Positions 42,182 through 50,913 of a DNA stretch of 64,000 nucleotides are shown here, one piece after another. The translations under genes were made by a program, and so were the position numbers. The notes beneath the pieces were generated by a model, which saw only the letters and a program-made list of their open reading frames with translations, did no database searches and was not told the DNA's origin. Within the stretch, counting starts at the first letter, position 1; each line of letters opens with the position of its first letter. Source of the DNA: Amycolatopsis anabasis (GTDB taxonomy: Bacteria; Actinomycetota; Actinomycetes; Mycobacteriales; Pseudonocardiaceae); NCBI RefSeq assembly GCF_009765355.1, contig NZ_VTHK01000014.1, positions 124,001 through 188,000 on the forward strand, given 5' to 3'.

Positions 42182-43665
42182 CGCGCACCCGCCTTCGCCT
42201 TCGCCGCGTTCACCGTGCGGTATTCGGCCGGGTCGAACCGCCGGGTCCGGAGGTGGTACTCGGAGACCAGGCCGGGCCAGTTGGTGGTGACCCGCCCGTC
42301 CGGCTGCCGGTACCAGCTGGTGCACCTGCTCCACACGCTTTTCGCCAGCCTGCGCTGGACTTCCCCGTCGTAGCGCCGTTCCACCTCGGGCCGGACGTCC
42401 ACATAGGACGCGTCGGGCACGGTGAGGTGCTCGACGGCCTGGCGGATGTAGCGCGCCTGGCGCTCGATCATGTAGATGATCGATCCGGCGCCGAGGTTGG
42501 TGTTCGGGCCGTACACGCAGAACAGGTTGGGGAACCCGGGAACCGTCATGCCCAGGTACGCCCGGGCGCCCCCGGCCCAGGCGTCGTCGAGGCTCCGGCC
42601 GCCGAGGCCGTGCACCTTGAGCGGGCCGAGGAAGTCGGTCGCGGCGAACCCGGTGCCGTAGATGATCACGTCCGCCCCGTGTTCGGCGCCGTCCGCGGTC
42701 CGCACGCCGTTCGGGGTGATCTCGGTGATCCGGTTCGTTTCCACTTGCACGTTCGGCTGGGCGAGCGCGGGCAGGTAGTCGTTGGTGAACAGGATCCGCT
42801 TGCAGCCCATCGCGTAGTCCGGTTTCAGCTTGCGGCGCAGCTCGGGATCCTTGATGTGCCGCCGGCGCAGCTGCGCGGTGCGCAGTTCGAAGCCCCTGGC
42901 CAGGGTGCGGTGCTTGGTCATGGCGTAGGTGGCGTACTCGGCGAGCAGCCAGATCCGCAGCCTGCCGGCGAGCTGGGTCGCGGGCAGGTGCCGGAACAGC
43001 CAGTGCTGCCAGCGCCGGTACTTCGTGTCGTTCTTCGCCATGATGTAGGGCGCGGACCGCTGGAACACGGTGAGGCGCCCGACCCGCGGCTGGATCTCCG
43101 GCACGAACTGGATCGCGCTCGCCCCGGTGCCGATCACCGCGACCCGTTTGCCGGTCAGGTCGCAGTCGTGGTCCCACAGCGCGGAGTGGAAGCTGCGGCC
43201 GGTGAAACTCGCCTGCCCCGGGATGTCCGGCCAGACCGGCCAGGAGAGCTGGCCGACAGCCGGGACGAACACGTTCGCGTCGAAGGTCTCCCCGGTGCCG
43301 GTCTCGACCCGCCAGCGGGCGCGGTCCTCGTCGAAGGTGGCGGAGGTGACCTCGGTGCCGAAGCGGATGTGCGGTTCGAGGCCGTATTTGGCGACGACCC
43401 GCTTCATGTAGGCGTGGATGTCGGCCTGCAGCGAGTACCGCTTGGGCCAGTGCGGGTTCGGCTCGTAGGAGAAGGAGTACAGCGGGGACGGGATGTCGCA
43501 GCCCGCGCCGGGGTAGGTGTTCTCCCGCCACACGCCGCCGACCTCGGTCGCCTTCTCCAGGATGGTGAAGTCGTGGAAGCCCGCGCGTTTGAGCTCGATC
43601 GCGGTGCCGAGGCCGCCGAACCCGGTGCCCACGATGACAACGGAGAGTGACTGCGCTGTACCCAT
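42178..43665 (-). CDS. Baeyer-Villiger-type flavin monooxygenase
   Basis: 495 residues, ATG start. Two Rossmann motifs (GTGFGGLG near residue 13, GTGASAIQ near 180) flank the Baeyer-Villiger fingerprint FxGxxxHxxxW (FTGRSFHSALW). The NADPH/FAD two-domain layout and KYGLEPHIRFGTEV are typical. It inserts oxygen next to a carbonyl, giving an ester or lactone; the substrate is unknown. First gene of a two-gene operon with the GMC oxidoreductase, divergent from an AraC regulator. Confidence 0.9.
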   Translation of the reverse strand: MGTAQSLSVVIVGTGFGGLGTAIELKRAGFHDFTILEKATEVGGVWRENTYPGAGCDIPSPLYSFSYEPNPHWPKRYSLQADIHAYMKRVVAKYGLEPHIRFGTEVTSATFDEDRARWRVETGTGETFDANVFVPAVGQLSWPVWPDIPGQASFTGRSFHSALWDHDCDLTGKRVAVIGTGASAIQFVPEIQPRVGRLTVFQRSAPYIMAKNDTKYRRWQHWLFRHLPATQLAGRLRIWLLAEYATYAMTKHRTLARGFELRTAQLRRRHIKDPELRRKLKPDYAMGCKRILFTNDYLPALAQPNVQVETNRITEITPNGVRTADGAEHGADVIIYGTGFAATDFLGPLKVHGLGGRSLDDAWAGGARAYLGMTVPGFPNLFCVYGPNTNLGAGSIIYMIERQARYIRQAVEHLTVPDASYVDVRPEVERRYDGEVQRRLAKSVWSRCTSWYRQPDGRVTTNWPGLVSEYHLRTRRFDPAEYRTVNAAKAKAGAR

Positions 43666-43780
43666 GGCTCGACGTTACGGCGTGCCCGACCCCGAGTGAA
43701 GTGCAGAGAAGGCCAGCGAATCGAGATTTCCGGCCAATCCCCCTGGCGCCCGGCGGGGATGTCGATCGATAATTCCGGCC

Positions 43781-44857
43781 ATGGCCGAGCTCGCCGACCC
43801 CGCCGTCCGGGACTGGGACTTCCCGCGCAGCACGGCGAGCATCCTGCTGATGACCCGGTTCGCGGAGGAGCACCAGGCCGGCGACGTGCTGGCCGGGGTC
43901 GCGTTGACCGCCGACGACCTGCTGGACCCGCGGTTGCAGGTCGACGCCCGGCAGGAACTGGCCGTGGTGCGCAACCTGGCCGCCGCACTGGGACATTCCG
44001 AGGTCAACGGGCTCGAGCTGGGCCGCCGGTACCACGTGACGACGTTCGGCATCTTCGGGTTCGCGTGTGTCAGCAGCCCGACGCTGCGCGACGCGATGCG
44101 GTTCGCGCTGCGCTACCTGGACCTGAGTTTCACGTTCTGCATCCCGCACGTGTCGGTGGACGGCGACCGGGTGTCGATGGTGCTGGACGACGAACGGGTG
44201 CCCGCCGACGTGGCCCGCTTCCTGGTGCTTCGCGATCTGGCCGCGATCTGCACGATGATGCGCGATCTGCTCCCCTCGGTTTGCCTGGGTTCCGTGGAGT
44301 TCCGCCACCCGGAGCCGTCCACTGTGGATGCCTACCTGGCGGCGTTCGGGGTGCGGCCGCGGTTTTCCCGCCCGGCGAACGTGTCCACGATCGACGCCCG
44401 GTACCTGGACCGCCCGCTGCCGCAGGCCAACGAGCACACGGTGGCGATCTGCGAGGCGCAGTGCCGGGAACTGGTGGCACGCCGCCGGTCGCGGTCCGGC
44501 ATTTCGCACGAGGTGCGGGAACGCCTGGTCCGCGTCGGCGGCGCGGACACCGGAATGGACGCGGTGGCGCGGGAACTGAACATGAGCCCGCGCACCCTGC
44601 GCCGCCGCCTGGAAGAGGCCGGAACCAGTTACCGGGCCCTGGTGGACGAGGTCCGCCAGGCACTGGCCGAGGAGATGCTCGCCACCGGTGCGTTGTCGGT
44701 CGAGGACGTCGCCATTCGCCTCGGGTACGCGGAGGCCTCCAGTTTCATCTTCGCGTTCAAGCGGTGGAAGGGCATGACCCCGGCCGCCTACGCGCGGCGC
44801 CGCCCGGGCGGTGTTGTCGGGAAACGCGCGGACACGAGCGTGTCGCCGGGGCTCTGA
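43781..44857 (+). CDS. AraC-family regulator
   Basis: 358 residues, ATG start. An Arabinose_bd-type sensor domain covers about 20-210 (FGIFGFACVSSPTLRDAM). The C-terminal AraC helix-turn-helix pair is at about 255-340: MDAVARELNMSPRTLRRRLE, then SVEDVAIRLGYAEASSFIFAF with the KRWKGMTPAAYAR end. It lies 115 bases from the divergent monooxygenase operon, the usual arrangement for an activator of adjacent catabolic genes. The inducer is unknown. Confidence 0.9.
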   Translation: MAELADPAVRDWDFPRSTASILLMTRFAEEHQAGDVLAGVALTADDLLDPRLQVDARQELAVVRNLAAALGHSEVNGLELGRRYHVTTFGIFGFACVSSPTLRDAMRFALRYLDLSFTFCIPHVSVDGDRVSMVLDDERVPADVARFLVLRDLAAICTMMRDLLPSVCLGSVEFRHPEPSTVDAYLAAFGVRPRFSRPANVSTIDARYLDRPLPQANEHTVAICEAQCRELVARRRSRSGISHEVRERLVRVGGADTGMDAVARELNMSPRTLRRRLEEAGTSYRALVDEVRQALAEEMLATGALSVEDVAIRLGYAEASSFIFAFKRWKGMTPAAYARRRPGGVVGKRADTSVSPGL

Positions 44858-44971
44858 CTTGGTCGGTCGTCTCGCCTGCACGCTGTCCGACGCCCCGCCG
44901 CCACGCTCGCGGGCTTCGCCGAGCGCGCGTTCTTGGGCTCACCGCAGGTCAGTCCAGTTCGCAAGTCTCTG

Positions 44972-45601
44972 TCAGGCGTGTTTCGACTCGAGCACTGCCG
45001 GAAAAGTTACCCGCAGCAGGTGCAGGATCGAGTCGGTGAGCATGATGTGCAGGTCGGCGCGGGTCAGGGTCTCGCGCACCAGCCATTCCCGCGAGGCCGC
45101 TTTGAGCATGCTGCCGTAGGCCCGGATCATCGCGCGCAGTTCTTCGCGTCCCTCGGTGACGTCGGTCATCATCGCGGCCTCGAGAACCCGATCGGCGGCG
45201 ATTTCGTCCGATTCGAGCATGATCTGCTCGATGTCCTCGTCCCGCCCGATCGCTTCCGGCCCGATCGCGGCGAGCCACGCCCGCTTGTTGCGTTCCACCA
45301 CGTCCAGCCAGCGGTCCACACTGATCGCGATCCGTTGCTCGACCGTCGTTTTCGGCAGGTGTTCGGTGACCGGCGCCGGCACCACCATCATCTGGCGCAC
45401 GACCTCCAGGTAGAGGTCGCGTTTGCTCCCGAAGTAATGGTTGATCAGCGGGCGGGCGACCCCGGCCGCCTTCGCGATGTCCGAGGTCGACACCGACGCG
45501 TAGTTGCCCGCGTCGAACAGCTTCCGGGCCGCGGCGAGAATCTCGGCGCGCCGCGCCTCCGGTTCCAGCCTGCGCCGTTTCGCCGACGTTTCCACGCTCA
45601 T
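44972..45601 (-). CDS. TetR-family transcriptional regulator
   Basis: 209 residues; ATG 45601 with GGGAGG upstream. HTH at about 28-75 (SVSTSDIAKAAGVARPLINHYFGSKRDL). The ligand domain is helical and acidic. It is the third gene of an operon with the acyl-CoA dehydrogenase and nitronate monooxygenase, so it probably controls them and itself through the TTGAC-N5-GTCAA operator upstream of the first gene. Confidence 0.88.
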   Translation of the reverse strand: MSVETSAKRRRLEPEARRAEILAAARKLFDAGNYASVSTSDIAKAAGVARPLINHYFGSKRDLYLEVVRQMMVVPAPVTEHLPKTTVEQRIAISVDRWLDVVERNKRAWLAAIGPEAIGRDEDIEQIMLESDEIAADRVLEAAMMTDVTEGREELRAMIRAYGSMLKAASREWLVRETLTRADLHIMLTDSILHLLRVTFPAVLESKHA

Positions 45602-45624
45602 TTCGCCAGCCTCCCGGCGATCGG

Positions 45625-46596
45625 CTAGGTAGTCAATCCGATCAGCCGCTGTTTGATGATCTCCGATGCTTCCTTGACCGTGCGGTGAACAAGTTCCGCG
45701 ACGCTCGGAATGTCGGTGATCAGTCCCTGCACCATCCCCGCGCTCCAGATCCCGGCGTCGAGGTCCCCCTCGTCGAACACCTTGCGCCCCCGCGCCCCGG
45801 CGACGAGATCGCGCACCTCCGGAAACTGCCCGCCATTGTCGAGAATTTCCACCACCTTCCGGCTGATTTCGTTGCTCGCCACCCTCGCCGTGTTCCGCAG
45901 CGGGCGGAAGATCAGTTCGGTGTCCCGCTCGCTGTTGGCCACCAACTGCTCCTTGACCCGCTGGTGCACCGGCGATTCCCGGGTGCACAGGAACCGGGTG
46001 CCCATGTTGACCCCGTCGGCGCCGAGCGCGAGCGCGGCAACCAGTCCGCGGGCGTCGGCGAACCCGCCGGAGGCGAGCATCGGGATGCTGATCCGGTTCG
46101 CCGCGGCGGGGATAAGCACCAGTCCCGGAATGTCGTCCTCCCCGGGATGCCCGGCGCATTCGAACCCGTCGATGCTCACCGCGTCCACGCCGATGGATTC
46201 CGCCTTGACCGCGTGCCGCACGCTGGTGCACTTGTGCACCACCTTGATTCCGGCCGCCCGGAAGTCGGGCAGGTGCTCGGCCGGGTTGAAGCCCGCGGTC
46301 TCCACGATCTTCACCCCGGACTCGATGATCGCGCGCCGGTATTCGTCGTAGGGCGGCGGATTGATCGACGGCAGGATGGTCAGGTTGACCCCGAACGGCT
46401 TGTCGGTCAGTTCCCGGCACCGCCCGATCTCGGCGACGAGATCCTCCGGCGTCGGCTGGGTGAGCGCCGTGAGGAACCCGAGCGCCCCGGCGTTGGCCAC
46501 CGCGGCGACGAGCTCGGCCCGCCCCACCCATTGCATACCGCCCTGTGCGATCGGGTGCTCGACCCCGAACAGTTCGGTGAACCTGGTGCGCAGCAT
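45625..46596 (-). CDS. Nitronate monooxygenase (2-nitropropane dioxygenase family)
   Basis: 323 residues, ATG start. FMN-dependent TIM-barrel of the NPD family: PIAQGGMQWVGRAELVAAVA at the N-terminus, the phosphate-binding PMLASGGFADARG and LALGADGVNMGTRFL. Such enzymes oxidise alkyl nitronates, but many with acyl-CoA dehydrogenase neighbours may act on enoyl-CoA-like substrates. It follows the dehydrogenase by 14 bases and precedes the TetR gene by 23 bases. Confidence 0.88.
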   Translation of the reverse strand: MLRTRFTELFGVEHPIAQGGMQWVGRAELVAAVANAGALGFLTALTQPTPEDLVAEIGRCRELTDKPFGVNLTILPSINPPPYDEYRRAIIESGVKIVETAGFNPAEHLPDFRAAGIKVVHKCTSVRHAVKAESIGVDAVSIDGFECAGHPGEDDIPGLVLIPAAANRISIPMLASGGFADARGLVAALALGADGVNMGTRFLCTRESPVHQRVKEQLVANSERDTELIFRPLRNTARVASNEISRKVVEILDNGGQFPEVRDLVAGARGRKVFDEGDLDAGIWSAGMVQGLITDIPSVAELVHRTVKEASEIIKQRLIGLTT

Positions 46597-46610
46597 TGAC
46601 CCGTTCCCCT

Positions 46611-47753
46611 TCACAGCCCGTAGGTCTTGCCGATGATGTCCCGCTGAATCTCGCTTGTCCCACCGTACACAGTGGACACCACCGTGGACCGCAGCAGCCG
46701 CTCCATGCCGTACTCGGTCGCGTACCCGTATCCGCCGAGCATCTGCATGCCCTCCAGTGCGGCGTGTTTGGCCACCTCGGTCGCCTTGAGCTTGGCCATC
46801 GACGCCTCTCGGGGCAGCGGAACCTGCGGCGCCGCGTCGATCTTCTCCGCGACGTCGTACACGAGCAGGCTCGCGCATTCGATCTCGGTCGCCAGATCCG
46901 CGATCCGGTGCCGCAGCGCCTGGAAACTCCCGATCGGCCGCCCGAACTGCTCCCGTTGCTTCACGTACTCGACGGTGTCCTCGAACGCCCGCCGCGCGGT
47001 GCCCAGCATGAGCGAGGCGAGCATCATCCGCTCCAGGTTCAGCCCGGCCATGAGCTGCGTCCAGGCCTGGTCCACGACGCCCACCACCGCACTGTCCGGC
47101 ACGAAGCAGTCGGTGAAGTAGAGGTCGTTCACCTCCTTGCCGCCCATGGTCTCGATGCCCCGGATGACCAGCCCCTCCGCCGAGGCGGGCACCATGAACT
47201 CGGTCAGCCCGTCGTGTTTCGACCCGCCGGTCGACGTGCGCGCGACGAGCAGGATGTGCTCGGCCAGGTGCGCCCCGGAACACCACGTCTTCTGCCCGTT
47301 GATCAGGTAGCCCCCGGCCGTCCGCTCGGCCCGGCAGGTCAGCGCCGCCACGTCCGATCCGGCCCCCGGTTCGGACATCGAGATCGACTCGATCTTCCCG
47401 CGCGCCACCCCGCCGAGCACCGTGCGCTTCTGATCGTCTGTCCCGAACTTCTCGTACGCGGCCGCCGCCACCATGGTCGGCGCGAACGAGGCGACCGGCG
47501 CCTGGGCCCGGCCGATCTCGTCCAGGAACAGGCAGAGATCGACCATGCCGAGCCCCGAGCCGCCGTACTCCTCCGGAATCGCGATCCCGAGCCAGCCGAG
47601 GTCGGCCATCTTCTGGTACAGCTCGGGACTGTGCGGCTCGCGGCCGCCGTCGGTCAGCTTGTCCCGCTGCTCCTTGGTGCCGCACTCCCGCCGCGTGAAC
47701 TCGCGGATCGCCGCGACGAAGTCTCGCTGCTCGGTGCTGAGATTCGGGGCCAT
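46611..47753 (-). CDS. Acyl-CoA dehydrogenase
   Basis: 380 residues; ATG 47753 with GAGGAG four bases upstream. Full acyl-CoA dehydrogenase fold: SEPGAGSD and CSGAHLAEH FAD-binding segments, REQFGRPIGSFQALRHR, and the C-terminal MLGGYGYATEYGMERLLR followed by YGGTSEIQRDII. It oxidises a fatty or branched acyl-CoA to the enoyl-CoA. First gene of the operon with nitronate monooxygenase and TetR; a palindromic operator lies 46 bases upstream of its ATG. Confidence 0.92.
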   Translation of the reverse strand: MAPNLSTEQRDFVAAIREFTRRECGTKEQRDKLTDGGREPHSPELYQKMADLGWLGIAIPEEYGGSGLGMVDLCLFLDEIGRAQAPVASFAPTMVAAAAYEKFGTDDQKRTVLGGVARGKIESISMSEPGAGSDVAALTCRAERTAGGYLINGQKTWCSGAHLAEHILLVARTSTGGSKHDGLTEFMVPASAEGLVIRGIETMGGKEVNDLYFTDCFVPDSAVVGVVDQAWTQLMAGLNLERMMLASLMLGTARRAFEDTVEYVKQREQFGRPIGSFQALRHRIADLATEIECASLLVYDVAEKIDAAPQVPLPREASMAKLKATEVAKHAALEGMQMLGGYGYATEYGMERLLRSTVVSTVYGGTSEIQRDIIGKTYGL

Positions 47754-47798
47754 GGTGCTCCTCGTGCCGCCTGCCGTGGAGCCTCCACCCTTACCCAT

Positions 47799-47817
47799 TG
47801 TTGACTAGCTGTCAACA
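47799..47817. promoter_or_regulatory. TetR-type operator upstream of the acyl-CoA dehydrogenase operon
   Basis: TGTTGACTAGCTGTCAACA has perfect 7-base arms around a 5-base centre. The arms TTGAC-N5-GTCAA are shared with a second site at 48125-48141. Confidence 0.65.
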
Positions 47818-48247
47818 GTGTCGACCCTGATCCAGGCGACCCGATGCGCGCCCGGTGGCCCGTGCGGCCGCGGGCTGCGTGACGGCGAAGTGGCGTGCCA
47901 CCGCGCCCGGTCAGCCGGGTCTGCCGAATGCGAACCGTTCACGGTTCATGCTTGCCCTCCAATCATCGTGGTGAAACCGCCGGTGATGTCGTGTGCGGCG
48001 GCGCCCGGCTACCGAGGTGGTGCGGCCGCCGGGAATCCGCCGATGCGCGTGCCCTCCATGCGATTCACTGTATCCCGTTTCGAACGTCTGTTCGACACCC
48101 TGATGGGTGAATTGGCGGCGATAGGTTGACGACTCGTCAACTGCTGCGGCGCACCTGCGTTATCGAACCGGGACAACCTGCCGGTAACTAAGGTGGTGCG
48201 CCGGACGACGGGAGGGGCGAGGGTCCGTACACCCGGGGTAGGCGGAG
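47818..48247. other. Intergenic region with several palindromes
   Basis: 430 bases without a convincing gene. Besides the operators it contains GAACCGTTCACGGTTC (47932-47947) and TCGAAC-GTCT-GTTCGA (48080-48095). A 103-codon open frame crosses it from 47818, but has poor composition and no ribosome site. Confidence 0.55.
48125..48141. promoter_or_regulatory. Second TTGAC-N5-GTCAA operator
   Basis: GTTGACGACTCGTCAAC is a palindrome whose arms match those at 47799-47817. It lies 107 bases before a small plus-strand gene and may bring it under the same TetR regulator. Confidence 0.55.
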
Positions 48248-48511
48248 ATGGAAAGCACTGGTGGGAAACCCTCCGGCTGTCCGGGTCGGTGGGTCCAGAT
48301 CCTGCTGCGATGCCGGGAGATCGACGTCGAGGTGCCCGGCGGGAACCGGGAGACCCTCTGCTATCCCGGCGTCCTGCTCATCAGCTACGACCACGACCGC
48401 AAGGTCGCCGAAACCTGGCTGCCGATCGGCTCCGAACCCACCGAGAACGACGACGAGCGCCTCATCCAGCACCTGCACCGAGCCCTGCTCTGGCAGGCCG
48501 AAGCGGAATGA
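48248..48511 (+). CDS. Small hypothetical protein
   Basis: 87 residues; ATG 48248 with GGCGGAG just upstream. The protein looks beta-then-helical (VQILLRCREIDVEVPGG, then VLLISYDHDRKVAETWLPIG) and ends in an acidic helix. It has no signal peptide and matches no family I recognise. Codon use is typical of its neighbours, so I think it is real. It converges with paaR with one base between the stops. Confidence 0.6.
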   Translation: MESTGGKPSGCPGRWVQILLRCREIDVEVPGGNRETLCYPGVLLISYDHDRKVAETWLPIGSEPTENDDERLIQHLHRALLWQAEAE

Positions 48512-48512
48512 C

Positions 48513-49118
48513 CTAGTCCCGGGACTGCCGCAACCCCTCGAACGCGATCTTGCACACGGCGTCGGCGATCTCCCCGGACGACCCGCGCCGCGGCCGGTAC
48601 CACTCGATCAGCGAGTTGACCAGGCCGAACAGCAGTCGGCTGGTGACCGCCGGATCCACGTCCGGCCGCACGTCCCCCTCGGCCTCGGCCTGTTTGACCA
48701 GTTCGGTCACGATCCGGTCGAACTCCCGCCGCCGGGCGAGCGCGGCGCGTTCCACCTTGGTGTTGCCCCGCACCCGCAGCAGCAGCGTCACGAACGGCAG
48801 CCGTTCGGTCAGCACCGCGATACTGCCGCGCACCAGCAGTTCCAGCCGGTCGATGGCCCGCCCGTCGGCCGCCTCGACCTCGGCGGCCACGTCGAACAGC
48901 CCGTCCAGCGCGCGGTTCACCGCCAGCCGCAGGAGTTCCTCCTTGCTCGGCACGTGGTGGTAGATCGCGGATTTCGTGATGCCCAGTTTGCGGGACAGGT
49001 CCTCCATGCTCGTGCCGTCGTACCCGCGTTCGTTGAACAGCTTCACCGCGACCTGCAGCAGCGACTCCAGGTCGTAGCCGGGCCGGCCCCGGCGGGCGGG
49101 TTTCGCCTCGGCGGTCAT
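48513..49118 (-). CDS. paaR: TetR-family regulator of phenylacetate genes
   Basis: 201 residues; ATG in an ATGA overlap with paaK. HTH at about 30-65: TSMEDLSRKLGITKSAIYHH and VPSKEELL. The C-terminal domain fits TetR_C-type regulators of CoA pathways. Its place directly after paaK and the two PaaR-box-like palindromes in the locus identify it as PaaR, which represses paa genes until phenylacetyl-CoA binds. Confidence 0.85.
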   Translation of the reverse strand: MTAEAKPARRGRPGYDLESLLQVAVKLFNERGYDGTSMEDLSRKLGITKSAIYHHVPSKEELLRLAVNRALDGLFDVAAEVEAADGRAIDRLELLVRGSIAVLTERLPFVTLLLRVRGNTKVERAALARRREFDRIVTELVKQAEAEGDVRPDVDPAVTSRLLFGLVNSLIEWYRPRRGSSGEIADAVCKIAFEGLRQSRD

Positions 49119-50410
49119 GGCGTTCCCGCTTCGCGGCGGTCGAGCACGCGCCGCATCTTGCCCATCGAGCGTTCCAGGGTGTCCGGATCGACCACGGCCG
49201 CTTCGACGGTCACCCCGACCGCCTCCTTGACACCCCGGACGAGTTCGGCGGCCGCGTCCACCCGCCGCTCGGCGGTCGTGTCGTGCCGCGCCTCCACGTG
49301 CACGGCGAGGTGGTCCATCCGCTCCCGCCGCGTGCGCACGAGCTGGAAATGCGGGGACAGCCCTTCGATCCGCAGCACGACCTCCTCGATCTGGGTCGGG
49401 AAGACGTTGACCCCGCGCAGGATGATCATGTCGTCGCTGCGGCCGGTCACCTTCTCCATGCGCCGGAACGCGGGCCGCGCGGTGCCGGGCAGCAGCCGGG
49501 TGAGGTCGCGCGTGCGGTAGCGGATGATCGGCATCGCCTGTTTGGTGAGCGAGGTGAACACCAGTTCCCCGTGCTCGCCCGGATCGAGCACGTTCCCCTC
49601 GACCGGGTCGATCACCTCGGGGTAGAAGTGGTCCTCCCAGATGTGCAGCCCGTCCTTGGTCTCCGCGCATTCCTGCGCGACCCCGGGCCCGATCACCTCG
49701 GACAGCCCGTAGATGTCCACCGCGTCGAGGCCGGCGCGCTCCTCGATCTCCGCGCGCATCTGCTCGGTCCACGGTTCCGCGCCGAAGATGCCCACCCGCA
49801 GCGAACTCGTGCGCGGATCGATGCCCTGCCGTTCGAACTCGTCGAGCAAGGTCAGCAGGTACGACGGCGTCACCATGATGATCTCGGGCCGGAAGTCGGT
49901 GATGATCCGCACCTGCCGCGAGGTCATCCCGCCGGACGCGGGAATGACCGTACAGCCCAGTTTCTCGGCGCCGTAGTGCGCGCCGAGCCCACCGGTGAAC
50001 AGCCCGTAGCCGTAAGCGACGTGCACCTTGTGCCCGGGCCGCCCGCCCGCGGCGCGGATCGAGCGCGCCATCACCGTCGCCCAGGTGTCCAGATCGTCCG
50101 CGGTGTACCCGACCACGGTCGGCTGCCCGGTGGTGCCGCTGGACGCGTGGATCCGGCGCACCTCCGATTCGGGGACCGCGAACATCCCGAACGGGTAGTT
50201 GTCCCGCAGATCCGCCTTGGTGGTGAACGGGAACTCGGCCAGGTCCGCCAGGCTCCGGCAGTCCTCCGGCCGCACCCCGGCATCGTCGAACTTCTTCGTG
50301 TAGCACGGAACGTTCTCGTACGCGTGCCGGAGTGTCCACTGCAGACGTTCCAGTTGCCGGGCGCGCAGCTCGTCCACGCTCAGCTTCTCGGCGGCATCGA
50401 GGTCGGTCAC
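49115..50410 (-). CDS. paaK: Phenylacetate-CoA ligase
   Basis: 431 residues, GTG start in a GTGA overlap with paaI. Adenylate-forming enzyme: IHASSGTTGQPTVVGYT is the P-loop motif, then YGLSEVIGPGVAQEC and YRTRDLTRLLPG. The C-terminal domain has RSDDMIILRGVNVFPTQIEE. It activates phenylacetate to phenylacetyl-CoA, the first step and the source of the inducer. Transcribed with paaI and paaR. Confidence 0.96.
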   Translation of the reverse strand: MTDLDAAEKLSVDELRARQLERLQWTLRHAYENVPCYTKKFDDAGVRPEDCRSLADLAEFPFTTKADLRDNYPFGMFAVPESEVRRIHASSGTTGQPTVVGYTADDLDTWATVMARSIRAAGGRPGHKVHVAYGYGLFTGGLGAHYGAEKLGCTVIPASGGMTSRQVRIITDFRPEIIMVTPSYLLTLLDEFERQGIDPRTSSLRVGIFGAEPWTEQMRAEIEERAGLDAVDIYGLSEVIGPGVAQECAETKDGLHIWEDHFYPEVIDPVEGNVLDPGEHGELVFTSLTKQAMPIIRYRTRDLTRLLPGTARPAFRRMEKVTGRSDDMIILRGVNVFPTQIEEVVLRIEGLSPHFQLVRTRRERMDHLAVHVEARHDTTAERRVDAAAELVRGVKEAVGVTVEAAVVDPDTLERSMGKMRRVLDRREAGTP

Positions 50411-50826
50411 GTGTTCATCCCGTCTCGGTCGATGATCCGGCTCCGGCCGCGGAACTCGGCGATCACCGTGCGGCCCTCCGGATCCTCGCGGTGCACGGTG
50501 ACGTCGTAGATCCCGCTGCGGCCGTAGCGGGTGCGTTCCTCCGCGGTGGCCACCAGCTGGTCATCCAGTTTCGCCGTCCGCACGAAGGAGATCTCCGCGC
50601 CGGCGGCCACGGTCACCGGGCCGTGGCTGTTGCAGGCGCAGGCGAACGTGGTGTCGGCGAGCAGGAACACGTACCCGCCGTGCGCGATGTCGTGGCCGTT
50701 GACCATCGCCGGGGTCACCCGCATCGTGGCCACGGCCCGCCCCCGCTCCGCGTCGAGCAGTTCGATGCCGAGCGCGCGGGAGGCCTCGTCCGCCTCGAAC
50801 ATGGCGAACGCGGCATTGCGTGTCAA
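50407..50826 (-). CDS. paaI: Phenylacetate-pathway hotdog thioesterase
   Basis: 139 residues if started at TTG 50826 (AAGG and GGAG lie upstream); ATG 50802 gives 131. Hotdog fold with the PaaI signature MVNGHDIAHGGYVFLLADTT (split at HGG) and CNSHGPVTVAAGAEISF. It hydrolyses ring-hydroxylated phenylacetyl-CoA side products to recycle CoA. First gene of the minus-strand paaI-paaK-paaR operon; the PaaR box lies 18 bases upstream. Confidence 0.92.
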   Translation of the reverse strand: MTRNAAFAMFEADEASRALGIELLDAERGRAVATMRVTPAMVNGHDIAHGGYVFLLADTTFACACNSHGPVTVAAGAEISFVRTAKLDDQLVATAEERTRYGRSGIYDVTVHREDPEGRTVIAEFRGRSRIIDRDGMNT

Positions 50827-50844
50827 AGCTCCACCGCCTTGCCA

Positions 50845-50866
50845 ACTGACCGAATGGACGGTTATG
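50845..50866. promoter_or_regulatory. PaaR-box-like palindrome, divergent paaI/paaH promoter
   Basis: The site carries ACTGACCG and CGGTTATG with 6 bases between. It fits the Corynebacterium PaaR box as I recall it (ACTNACCG, six bases, CGGTNAGT) apart from the centre and the far end. It could control both directions. Confidence 0.6.
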
Positions 50867-50913
50867 TGTCGGCCAGTAAATGCAGTGACCGAGTCGGTGT
50901 CAAGAGGAGAGTC

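Noticed and set aside
40493..44881. 1462-codon open frame on the minus strand continuing upstream of the GMC oxidoreductase
   Set aside because: Upstream of 42181 it is out of frame with the clearly recognisable Baeyer-Villiger monooxygenase and gives low-complexity Arg/Pro/Gly sequence, typical of high-GC shadow frames.
47818..48129. 103-codon frame in the gap between the acyl-CoA dehydrogenase operon and the small gene
   Set aside because: No ribosome binding site, biased composition, overlaps several palindromes and matches no family.
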